The notes under the pieces were generated by a model that was not told where the DNA came from, ran no database searches, and saw only the letters and a program-made list of their open reading frames with translations. A program made the translations under genes and the position numbers. 25,725 nucleotides of DNA from Schoenoplectus triqueter. Lineage: Eukaryota; Streptophyta; Magnoliopsida; Poales; Cyperaceae. The stretch spans positions 1 to 25,725 of the forward strand of contig CAXKVV010001022.1 in NCBI GenBank assembly GCA_964058805.1. Direction: 5' to 3'. Below, piece by piece: positions 8,908 to 18,062 of this stretch. Every line of letters starts with the position of its first letter. Position 1 is the stretch's first letter.

Positions 8908-9310
8908 GAGTGAGGCTATGGTGCTTCGCGAAGCACAAAACCTCCCGTGCTTCGCGTCCGTATCTCGAATTTGAAAATTCATACGCCCGATCCAAACCGT
9001 TGAACATGATCTTCATATTGAACTATCTTTGGAGATCAAAATTTATATTTTTTTGAATTTTTTTGCTATTTTTTAGATGGGTACAAAATCACTAGTTTTG
9101 GATAGTGCAGAAATCGTTAGATCAGCAAATTTTATACTCATTTAAAAAATAGCAAAAAAATTCAAAAAAATATAAAATTTGATCTCCAAAGATATTTCAA
9201 TATGAAGATCATGTTCAACGGTTTGGATCGAGCGTATGAACTTTCAAATTCGAGATACGGACGCGAAGCACGGGAGGTTTTGTGCTTCGCGAAGCACCAT
9301 AGCCTCACTC
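8908..9310. mobile_element. Long hairpin (Mutator-like) MITE, copy 1
   Basis: This 403-bp element is almost entirely an inverted repeat. The left arm (8908-9079) and the right arm (9139-9310) are complementary with only about four to seven differences by eye, leaving a loop of about 60 bases. The ends are GAGTGAGGCTATGGTGCTTC and its inverse. It is flanked by a perfect 10-bp direct duplication, ATGTGATATA (8898-8907 and 9311-9320). Very long inverted termini with a 9-11 bp duplication fit Mutator-like elements. The 16-bp perfect palindrome GTGCTTCGCGAAGCAC stands near each end (8921-8936, 9282-9297). It has no coding capacity. A transcript would fold into a long double-stranded hairpin. Confidence 0.85.
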
Positions 9311-9331
9311 ATGTGATATATATATATATAT

Positions 9332-9730
9332 GAGTGATGCTATGATGCTTCGCAAAGTAAAAAAAAATTGTGCTTCGCGTCCGTATCTCGAATTTAAAAG
9401 TTCAAACGGCCGATCCAAACCATTGAACATCATCTTCATATTGAAATATCCTTGAAGATCAAATTTTATATTTTTTTGAATTTTTTTGCTATTTTTTAGA
9501 TGGGTACAAAATCGCTAGTTTTGGATGGTGCAGAAATCGTTAGATCAGCAAATTTTATACTCATTTAAAAAATAGCAAAAAAATTCAAAAAAATATAAAA
9601 TTTGATCTCCAAAGATATTTCAATATGAAGATCATGTTCAACGGTTTGGATTGAGCGTATGAACTTTCAAATTTGAGATACGGACGCGAAGCACGGGAGG
9701 TTTTGTGCTTCGCGAAGCACCATAGCCTCA

Positions 9731-9733
<3 letters not shown>
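9332..9733. mobile_element. Long hairpin (Mutator-like) MITE, copy 2
   Basis: This 402-bp relative of 8908-9310 lies 21 bp downstream in the same orientation. Its left end is more decayed (GAGTGATGCTATGATGCTTC, then CGCAAAGT where copy 1 has CGCGAAGC). Its right end is nearly identical to copy 1 and keeps the palindrome at 9705-9720. The flanks are TA repeats on both sides (TATATATAT at 9323-9331 and 9734-9742). They are compatible with a 9-bp duplication but uninformative because the target was itself (TA)n. Confidence 0.85.
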
Positions 9734-9778
<45 letters not shown>

Positions 9779-9787
9779 CTATATCTA

Positions 9788-9820
<33 letters not shown>

Positions 9821-9889
9821 GTATATATATATATATATGTATGTGTACATATATATGTATGTGTACATATATATATATGTACATATATA

Positions 9890-9920
<31 letters not shown>
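9734..9920. repeat. TA / TATATG microsatellite
   Basis: Pure (TA)n to about 9770, then TATATC and GTATAT units and two GTATGTGTACATATATAT blocks, then (TA)n again. All apparent reading frames across it on both strands (Tyr-Ile repeats) are artefacts. Confidence 0.95.
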
Positions 9921-9980
9921 TTTTGTTTGAAAGCTTTAATTACCATGACAATAAAAATATAATTGACAAATGATACCACA

Positions 9981-10140
9981 TTTGGTTTCATACCAGGCAT
10001 ACCATACTGGTTTTCGTACTAGGATATCATACTGATTACTCATACCAGGATACCATACTGGTTTCGTCTAGGATACCATACTGGTTTCGTATCAGGATAC
10101 TACTGGTTTCATACCAACATACCGTACTGGTAATTCATTC
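9981..10140. repeat. Tandem array of about 25-bp units with ATACCAG and ATACTGG
   Basis: About six imperfect units follow the plan ATACCAGGATACCATACTGG plus TTTCGT, with lengths varying between 20 and 28 bases. Each unit pairs the motif ACCAG with its inverse CTGGT, so every unit is itself a small inverted repeat. The motif is shared with 3220-3870. Confidence 0.8.
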
Positions 10141-10346
10141 AGGGATAACCATTGATAAATCATTTTCCATAAAAATGATAGATAAAATAAAAGAGCCAAA
10201 AGGGTCATATTTTATTCGATTGCTTGTAGGAAAGAACACAAAGAACGAAGAAAAAAAAGAAATGGAAGATGCAAAGATTGCACTCAATTTCAAGAACAAA
10301 AATATTTTGCATGTGGAGCAAATTCATATGGATCAAATACCTCTCT

Positions 10347-10412
10347 AGCAAGTTCGGATTGATTGATTTCTTTAATCCCAACTTGAGAGGAAGTGTTAAG
10401 AATATAGATTAA
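10347..10412 (+). pseudogene. C-terminal tail of a Copia-type RNase H
   Basis: Frame AGC AAG TTC reads SKFGLIDFFNPNLRGSVKN and stops at TAA (10410-10412), 16 bases into the LTR. Plant Copia polyproteins typically end with L-S-K-[LF]-G-L-[IV]-D-[IF] just before the polypurine tract, and the match in both sequence and position is specific. Upstream (10150-10346) the frame is broken. The fragment is diagnostic of the family but is not functional. Confidence 0.75.
10381..10393 (+). other. Polypurine tract
   Basis: ACTTGAGAGGAAG directly precedes the LTR's TG. Plant Copia elements typically carry TTGAGGGGGAG-type tracts here, which prime plus-strand synthesis. Confidence 0.7.
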
Positions 10413-10559
10413 AGAATTAGTTTTTGTTTATAACGTATGTAAATATTAGGGATATACTTGTGGGCCTCAAATATTCATCATAGGCTCATATATTAGATTG
10501 AGTAATATCAACGGAAATGTTACCATTAGTATTGTAGCATATTATAGCAGTGTACCGTT
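10394..10559 (+). repeat. Truncated right LTR of the Copia-type element
   Basis: It begins TGTTAAGAATATAGATTAAA and follows the left LTR to GTGTACCGTT. Sequence beyond that does not match, so about 70 bases including the 3' end are missing. Confidence 0.75.
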
Positions 10560-11700
10560 GGTACACTATGATACTACAAGAATGAGATGCATGCCCGAAA
10601 TTGGCACTAGGCCTATTGATAAAGAAAAAGATTCAGATGGAAATATAACTTGATGAGTGAAATGACTTCCGAGGTTTGGGTTTCGTCACCGGTTTTAACA
10701 ATTCAGCCCAATTCTTTTTTGCAGTAAGTGCTAATTCATCAAAAAGCCGAATTGTTGCAGTCTATTCATCAACTGCTTTGTGCTTAGTGCTGACCATCAA
10801 TGCACCCTGGTTTCTTCTCTTGGGTAAGCATTTTCTTGGAAATCCTCTTTCATTTTCGAAGATCATTCAGTCCTATCATAACCCCTAATACAGCAAAAAG
10901 GAAACGTAGATCCAAACAAAATAATAATTTAGGCCTAATTAAGAAACAACATGTAGGCTAATCCTCTTTATTGGGCTCAGATAAGCAGAGTCCGAGATCG
11001 TGAGCCTTTTAAGTCTTTATTTAACCAATGAACAACTCAGAGAGTGATGATCGACGAGACTTTTTATTGTTATTCGTTTAGTGCGAAAAAGAAATTTCCA
11101 AATTTCTTCGTATATGCAAACTTTCAAATTCAATATTTTCAATTTATTTCCGAGATAATCAAAATTCCTCTCCGGATTTTTTTTATGTGAGGTTTCCGCA
11201 TGGAAATCTAAATACGAATTTTGATGTATAAGATTATTATTGTTAAATTAAGATCGTTGATCGATGATCATACGGATCACATAAAAAAAATTACATAATT
11301 TATTTGCCGTCAAAATATTTTATTCATTGTCGTTTGGTATAACAATGTTGAATCATAGAGTGAAGCAATAATAACTGTGTGGCATCTAAGCTAGACGTTC
11401 CAATAAATATTTAATGAATTTATTATTATTTTTCTTTTGCGTTAGATAAGATAACTTGCTTCTTAATTTTTATCTTTATCTTTAAAAACATACAAGTCAT
11501 GACATAATTTATTAGTCGAATTTGTCAAAATACAACTTATATCCAACCACACAAAGTCCGAATCCGTCAATTTACAGATCGGGACTGTCAGATCGGTCAG
11601 ATTAATTTCGTTGGTCGAGTTTGTTCTTACATCCCTAATTGGCAGTCTCATTTAGGTGTCAATAATATTTTTTTTATTTATTTATTTAATATCTATCGTA
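10560..11700. other. Intergenic DNA, no supported gene
   Basis: A 70-codon frame at 10676-10888 (hydrophobic middle, CLVLTINAPWFLLLG) has an unusual non-AT-rich composition, but I recognise no family and no neighbouring exon. The remainder, including a 62-codon minus frame at 11463-11651, shows nothing recognisable. Confidence 0.4.
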
Positions 11701-11792
11701 TTTGATAACATGAATATAAGTAAAAAAATTATTAATTTAGTTCATATTTGATAACATGAATATAAGTAAAAAAATTATTAATTTAGTTGATA
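11701..11792 (+). repeat. Two-copy tandem duplication, 46-bp unit
   Basis: TTTGATAACATGAATATAAG and the following 26 bases are repeated exactly, starting at 11701 and again at 11747. The sequence diverges after about 11787. Lack of divergence implies a recent duplication by slippage. Confidence 0.9.
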
Positions 11793-12664
11793 TGAATATG
11801 AATAAAATTTTATTTCCTTAACCAAATAGGTATGAGTATACATAAGATCATTTAATACCTCGTACGCAAATAGTATGAGTATTAAAACATAATTTATATC
11901 ATTTTAAATATAATTATCTTCTTTTTTTATATAAGAATAATTATTTGAATCTTTTGAATTAAATCCCTCTTATTTGAAACTACTTAATTATAATTTACAT
12001 TTTGATTTTTCATGAATAGAGTATAAAATAGAGATGTGTTTTATACAAAGGAATGAGTTATGGATTTTTTTCATGAATAATGATGAAATTAATTAATATT
12101 TTAATATTATTCATTATCATTTTATTATTCGATAATTTTAACGGATAAAAATAAAGTATGAATAAATCAATTTTAATAAATAAAAATAGTGTATAAGTAA
12201 GAATAATTTTAAATAAAATATAATAATAAAATTATCTCCGTGCTGTACTTGACACCCTAGTACCACATTCTTCCAGAAATTATCGTCAAGGCTTTCTCCA
12301 ACTGCCAGAAAAAAAAAACCACGTTTACACCTTGAAAAGTTCCTCTGGATTAATTAATTTTAAGCTTTTGTGGGTAATTGGTTCATTATCACTTTTTATT
12401 GTTAGGTATGGGTAACCTTTCACGGATCTGATATTAATTTGAAGATAAAGATAGAGTGGGTGTCAAAACTCGATAGAGGCAGCGGAAGGTGGACACCATT
12501 TTCCTTTATCTTTTTCTTAATTTCTTTGTTTCTTTTAGCATTTTTAGGTCGCTACTCGCTATATATATAGCAAGTTACTCCCAAAAAAAAAGTTAGCGAC
12601 TTCATTTGACTCGGAGGACATTCAGACGCGGCTGTTAGTAATAGAAATTTAAACCACTAGGGAG
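11793..12664. other. AT-rich intergenic DNA
   Basis: No gene is seen. A short palindromic patch at about 12554-12575 (CTCGCTATATATATAGCAAG) and a CT-rich run near 12500-12545 stand out slightly. Confidence 0.45.
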
Positions 12665-13030
12665 ATTTCGCTCTGACAATATAACATAAAAAATTATATA
12701 TATTAATAAAAATTTAAATTAAAAAAATTTAGATATAATATTTTTAAATACTAAGTAATAATGATAATTATAATAATAAATAATATAACTAAACACATAA
12801 TAATCTATAAATGATCATATAAAAAAGTTGGATCATTTAAAAGTTAAGTTTTAGCTTGAGTATATTACATACATTATTTTAAATGAGGAGAGAGAAATTA
12901 TTTATATGAATCTTTAGAATCAAAAATTTGAAAAGATTTAAATAAAATTAATAATGAAAAAAAGTGATGATGTGACATATTTAAAAAGCTTGAAAACTTA
13001 ACTTTTTTATGTATTAAGAATTATTCTTTA
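12665..13030. repeat. Dispersed repeat family B, copy 1
   Basis: It shares extended similarity with 15320-15680, including CTAAGTAATAATGATAATTA, the segment around GGATCATTTAAAAGTTAAGT, and TTATTTTAAATGAGGAGAGA. Both copies end near a shared TCAAGAATTA/TTAAGAATTA. There is no coding content and I see no terminal inverted repeats or LTR features. The class is unknown. Confidence 0.65.
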
Positions 13031-13077
13031 ATAAATTTCATAAAATCTCCATTCTTACAATTTCGGTCCTATTTAAT

Positions 13078-13452
13078 AAAGGAAAAGGATCCCTTGAAAA
13101 GGGGTTCTCTTGAAAATTTCGACAATGTGTTTTTAAATAAATACAAAAAAATAAAAAGTTTATAGATATATTTTTTTTATTTATAGAGTGATAGTATTTA
13201 AATTTTATGTAATTCCATTACCGTTTGATAGTCTATCAAAAACCATCAAAATATTATATAATTTATAATGGTTTTAATTTAACGTTCTTTGATGGACTAT
13301 CAAACAATAATAAAATTGCATAAAATTTGAATCACCATCAATCTATAAATAGAAAAATATATCTATAATTTTTTTCTTATTTTTAATTTGTTTCATATTT
13401 ATTTGAAAAACAATTGTCAAGATAGCTATTGTCAAGTTGATCCCTTCCCTTT
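13078..13452. mobile_element. Foldback MITE, family A, copy 2
   Basis: It matches 621-991 along its whole length. The ends are AAAGGAAAAGGATCCCTTGA and, inverted on the right, AAAGGGAAGGGATCAACTTG. The central stem TTTGATAGTCTATCAAA/TTTGATGGACTATCAAAC is also shared. No clear target duplication is seen. Confidence 0.75.
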
Positions 13453-13456
13453 AGTA

Positions 13457-13640
13457 ATCGGTGGGTTCCTTGACAACTATTTAGTTGGATAATTTTGACG
13501 ACCAACTTAATATAAATTTATAAAAAAATTAAAAATAAAAAACTTTATTAACATATTTGATGTAATTTGAATGTTATTTGATATTTTATCAGACACTATT
13601 AAATACAAACCATTAAAATAATGATATAATTTTATTATAT
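13457..13640. mobile_element. Possible truncated third family-A copy
   Basis: Immediately after copy 2, GGTTCCTTGACAACTATTTA, ATAATTTTGACG and a later CCATTAAAATAATGATATAA follow the order of the left half of family A (CTTGA..., ATTTTGACAA..., CATCAAAATATTATATAA). Similarity is weak and there is no right half. Confidence 0.35.
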
Positions 13641-13843
13641 CTCTGCAACTTATGTCTTAGTTGAAAAATAATTTGTCGCATTAGCTTTTGTTAGGACAAA
13701 AAAAAATTCTTCAGATGTTTCTGAAAATTTCCAAACATCGACATTTTATAATTAAAATTTTAAGAAAATAAATATGTTTACACCTGCTTTTCGTTATATT
13801 GTAAAACCATAGAGGTAATTAAATTATTTTAAGAGTTTTTAGG

Positions 13844-14828
13844 TAGGAGTGTAAACAGGTCGAGGGGCCGGGCTTATCAAAGTTTGTCAATCCGAGTTAT
13901 TATAGTTAGGTTATATAATTACTAGTATCTTATCTGTATGTTACTACGGTGACGTCTTTTAAAAGTATAAAAATTTATATCTTCATGTAAAAAGAAAGAA
14001 AATAAAAATAAAGATAATTTAGTAATTAATATAAATTTTCATTTATGAATACATAATTAATGTAAATAAATACAAAATTGAGAGAAAAGTTATCATTTCA
14101 GAATTTAAAGTTAGTTAAAATTCATAATTGATAACAATTTAAAAAATGAAGTAAAACAATTGTACTCCTAAATTATGTAGTATTTCGTGTAACAATCAAA
14201 ATTAAGAGAAAAAATTTCCATAAAAATAGTAATATTATTTGACAAATAACTTATTCCGATGACTAATGTTAGCTATAAAAATTTTATAAAAAATTTGAAC
14301 CGTTACAGAATCGGAACACTCATGTGCTTCATAAAAGTAGAGATAATCCGTAACCAACCAATTAATCATAAAAACGGACTCTTGGTCCTTCCTTGTTCTG
14401 CGTATATGCGTCAATTAATTCAAGTTTCAACTTAGATGGTCAAGTATTACAATTCAGCGGGTTTCGTTTTAAAATATTTGTTAATACTTAATATAAGCAA
14501 AACTAAATAAATAAATAATAATGAAAGAAATGCAACAAAATAACCAACATATACTCATTAAAAATAAAAATTATTTTAGTAAAATATTATATTTTTCTAT
14601 AATAATGTTATTTCTAGAGGACAAAATAAATTATTTTAAAAAATATGATGTATGATGGTCAGGTCAGGTTTTGCTCCATAATTTTTATAAAATCCATAGC
14701 CAAACTATAATTATGGATTTGCATAAAATTTAATTCATATCTGTCTCTTTAAATAACAAATAAGTATTTTTTTTTTCAAATTAAATTGATCAGATCTGTC
14801 GGTTAAATGAATTGGACTTACGCCCCTA
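13844..14828. mobile_element. Possible hAT-like non-autonomous element
   Basis: The left end TAGGAGTGTAAACAGGTCGA and the inverted right end TAGGGGCGTAAGTCCAATTC share the TAGGRGYGTAA start seen in many plant hAT elements. The flanking octamers TTTTTAGG and CGTTTGGG agree at only five of eight positions, so the target duplication is not convincing. There is no coding capacity. Confidence 0.4.
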
Positions 14829-15319
14829 CGTTTGGGTGCCAATTATTTTTAATTGATGAATAAAAATTAAGAAAAGGTACTGGTAATGCACGGTTCTTTA
14901 AGAAAGAAAAAATATAGAATTGTCATGGTTGGTATAAGGTAATATTTCATATAGTTCGGTTATAAATTTTCTGACCATTAAAAAAGAGGGTCATATTTTC
15001 AGCTTCAAATTAAACAGAAGAGCCTCTGGTTCGATTTATGAAGTTCCAAACTCGATATCAAAAACCTAAATCGTATATATTATCTTCAATCATAAAATCG
15101 GAATATACATGTATGAACGAAAAATTATCAAATTTCAGCTCTTAACAAACTATAAAGAGTAAAATGCATGAGAGAAAAAGTAGCATTGCCTAATATATAC
15201 TTGTGGTACCACAATTTTTGACTGAAAATGGCACTAGTAAAGTGTCTTGAATTGCCCTTTCAACCCTTTAGTTATAAAAACTAGGTTATAACTCGGATTT
15301 TTTTTCGATAATATAATCC
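14829..15319. other. Intergenic DNA, no gene seen
   Basis: No reading frame or known repeat is recognised. Confidence 0.5.
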
Positions 15320-15680
15320 TCAAATATATAACTAATATTAAAAAAAATTAATATATTTAATAAAATTTTATATAAAAAATTAAACATAATATTTTTAAAT
15401 TCTAAGTAATAATGATAATTATAATAATAATTATTATTATTATAAATAATATAAATAATTATATAAAAATTAAATCATTTTAAAAGTTAAATTTCACGTT
15501 AAGTATATTATACATATTATTTTAAATGAGGAGAGAAACTATTTTATACAAATTCTTCAATGTCAAGAAGATGAAAAACTTAAACAAAATCAATAGTGAG
15601 AAGCAAATAGAATTAGATAAGTCACATATGAACGAAATATAAATTTATCAACTCCGCATCAAGAATTAATTTACTCATAA
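15320..15680. repeat. Dispersed repeat family B, copy 2
   Basis: Same orientation and internal order as 12665-13030. It differs by substitutions and by a short (ATT)n-like insertion near 15428-15445. Confidence 0.65.
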
Positions 15681-15689
15681 TTGGTGGGG

Positions 15690-15985
15690 AGCCTCTTTCG
15701 CCATTTGGCCTTTTGCCTTAAATTTCTTTGTCCAGCTCGTTTCTTGAGTTGGTTACTGAGTTACTGTCTTTCATTTCTTCATTTTTCTCGTTCCTTTCAT
15801 CTCTGCTACATCTGATATGTCTCCTTCCAATGATTTCGTTCTACCTCTGGTTCTTCTCCACCTAGTCCCCTTAAACCCTCCCTATCATTCTCCGATTTTC
15901 GTTTACCTCCGGTTTCTACACCTAATACCATTGACCCTCTCTATCATTCTCTCTCTTTAACAACACCATTAGTTTTCTTAAATTA
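15690..15985. other. CT-rich gene-leader-like island with an imperfect tandem duplication
   Basis: The segment is much richer in C and T on the + strand than its surroundings, like a plant 5' untranslated leader. ACCTCTGGTT...CCTATCATTCTC (about 15843-15892) is followed by a diverged second copy ACCTCCGGTT...CTATCATTCTC (about 15905-15951). A short 47-codon frame from an ATG near 15816 crosses both copies but is not recognisable. This may be a relic promoter/leader or a transduplicated fragment. Confidence 0.4.
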
Positions 15986-16164
15986 GAAGGAACAATCTAA
16001 GAGGTTTATAACCCTTATTTTTAATTACATTAATTTCATAATCTTTAATTTAATAAATGTCGCCTACGGCTCGGAAGTTTCGAAAATGAAAACAGCGTAA
16101 ATCCCTCGATGTCACTGCACTCAATAATGTATTCATCTTTATTTTTTGCAAATTCAATGCCCAT

Positions 16165-17445
16165 CATTTTTAGGGTAGGGTCGGATCAAGTTTTTTAAAG
16201 AACGAATTTAATGGGTCTACGAAAAATTTAGATAAGAGTCGGCTTTAAAAATAATTTTTAGACGATTGAATTTAAAGAATTTAAATTTTTAGAGATGAAT
16301 TTAACTCTTGAGAGATTTGATTTTTATCCTTTGGACCTTAAGAACTGGATAATAACTGAATTTGAAATGAAATTTATTATTTTTAATTATTTTTCAGATT
16401 TTTAAATATAACTAAAATACAATATAAATTATTTAAAAATAATAAAAAATTATAACTATAAATATAAAAAAATAGCATTTTATTTTTTTTATTTTTTATT
16501 TTTTAAATATAATTATAATATAAGGGTTTAAAAATGGTCAGATTTAGAAAGAGCTTAAGGTTTTAGGAATGATCATATTTGAGAAATATCATATTTAATA
16601 AAGGTCGGATCGAATTTGATAAGAATCAATTTGGAAAGAGTTCGTTTTTCCGAGATTAAACTCAGCTCTTATCAAATTTGTTCTTTATAATAAAATAGAC
16701 CGAACCGAATTAAAGAAAAATCAGAGAAAAAATATTTTTTTTATGAGTTCAGTCTTTATGAACTATGTCTATCATGCAATACAAAATTTCAATAGAGAAA
16801 AAAAAAGTGAACGATGGATACTTCTTCCAGTCAAGAGTACAGTCTGCATACCACTCGGTGGTAAAGTGACAAAAACAAAAGGCAAAGGACACGTGTGAAA
16901 TGTAGGCATAGTTTATAAGGACTAAGCTCTTGAATCTGGTATGGTCGGCCTTTTAAAAAATCTGAATTTTATTTGGCCCTCATAAGTTCGGCTCAATCCT
17001 TTCGAATAGTAAGAGTTGGATTCAATCTTTAAAAAGCAAGCCCTTTTGACCCGGCCATTTCCGGCTTGTTCCAAACTCTTTCTTTAATAGTTTGTATTGC
17101 ATATTAATTATACTTCAAAAATCTAAAAAAAATAAAATAAAATACCAAAATAGAAAAATATAATTTAATATTTTTATATAAATATAATTGATATTAAAAA
17201 ATACTTCATCAACAAAAATATATATATCAAACTCTTACCCATCAACCCTTATCTGGCCCTTACCCTGCCCTAACTCGGCTCTTAGAGCCCGGCTTGGTAA
17301 GAGTTATTCTCAAGAGCTAGGCTTACCCCTTAAAAATCAAGCACTTTGAACCCGACTCTCTAAAAACTCTTATCAAATCCGACCCTCTCGTAGACTCGCT
17401 AGATCTGATCCTTAAAAAGCTCGGCCCGACCCTTGAGAATAATGC
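16165..17445. mobile_element. Large element with diverged terminal inverted repeats (hAT-like?)
   Basis: The left part, reading AGGGTAGGGTCGGATCAAG, then GGGTCTACGAAAA, then AGATAAGAGTCGG, is mirrored at the right by the complement of GGGTCGGGCCGAGCTTTTTA, GAGTCTACGAGAGGGTCGG and TTGATAAGAG. The GGGTCGG/GATAAGAG motifs also recur internally (near 16605 and 17380). Such clusters resemble the subterminal motifs of plant hAT elements beginning TAGGGT. No matching target duplication was found, so the boundaries are approximate. The interior is AT-rich without a reading frame. CACGTG G-boxes occur within it and just outside it (near 16891 and 17475). Confidence 0.4.
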
Positions 17446-17889
17446 CTAGAAATAGGCTAATGCTAATCTTGGACACGTGTGACTGAGAATTGGATCTTTG
17501 CATTTTGCTCCTTTATGTTTCTCTTTTGTTGTTTGTATGAGCTTCTAGTAATTATATCTCTACTGTTTAACTTTATAAACTTACACAGTTTATAAATGTG
17601 ATACATGATTTACCAATTAAGTGTTGGGACATATAAAGTGTAATTTATAATAAGGGTAGAATCATGATTTTAGTATATTATTGATTTACATAACTAAAAT
17701 ATTAAAATTAATAAATTAGAAAGTTAATATATATATGAAATAAAAATATATGATAATTTTTCATTTAATATATAACTTTCATAAAATTAGGGGAAGTGGC
17801 GAGCCCCCAACCCCCTTAATTTATCTATGTCCCTTTTTATAATATCGATATCAATATTCAGAAGTACTTTAATTATAATATATAATTCT

Positions 17890-17895
<6 letters not shown>

Positions 17896-17929
<34 letters not shown>
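17896..17929. repeat. (TA)n microsatellite
   Basis: Seventeen uninterrupted TA units. Confidence 0.95.
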
Positions 17930-17932
<3 letters not shown>

Positions 17933-18028
17933 TTAGTAAATTTTGGTTATGAATATAGAATATTTTATTATCCGTTTTAAGTTTATCGTCAAATTATATA
18001 AGATAGTAAAATAGATAGTTTTAGTAAA

Positions 18029-18062
18029 TTAGCTATGTATCCGTGCATTGTAGCGATTTTTT
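18029..18062 (-). mobile_element. Helitron 3' terminus, minus strand
   Basis: Read on the minus strand, ...CGCTACAATGCACGGATACATAGCTAA ends in CTAA (a CTRR end) and is followed by T. It parallels the 3' end of the Helitron at 1795 (CTGCAACGCACGGG, then TATATAGCTAG, then T). The body would extend to the right, but no 5' TCTATACTAT-type end is visible, so the element is truncated or too diverged. Confidence 0.5.

Larger units (their letters stand above)
2935..10559 (+). mobile_element. Decayed Copia-type LTR retrotransposon, outer layer of a nested stack
   Basis: The left LTR (2935-3170) and the start of a right LTR (10394-10559) are recognisably the same sequence in the same orientation. Both begin TGTTAAGAATATAGATTAAAG. 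A tRNA-Met primer site follows the left LTR; a polypurine tract and an RNase H C-terminal tail precede the right one. Together these give the order LTR - PBS - internal - PPT - LTR of one element. Most of its coding region is missing or replaced: about 5 kb of the interior is other transposons. The right LTR lacks its last about 70 bases, so no flanking target duplication can be read. That 2935 and 10394 belong to one insertion is inferred from orientation and order. Confidence 0.6.

Noticed and set aside
6940..9920. Regularly spaced repeats considered as a CRISPR-like array
   Set aside because: They are microsatellites and transposon arms. There is no constant repeat with unique spacers, and the setting is a plant nuclear genome.
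9585..10000. Several overlapping reading frames with long Tyr-Ile or His-Ile-Tyr runs on both strands
   Set aside because: They translate a TA/TATG microsatellite and the arm of a hairpin MITE; no protein is encoded.
11652..12258. Possible hAT element from TAGGTGTCAATA to TTGACACCCTA
   Set aside because: The ends match over about nine bases, but the flanking octamers (GTCTCATT and GTACCACA) do not form a duplication, and no second copy is visible.
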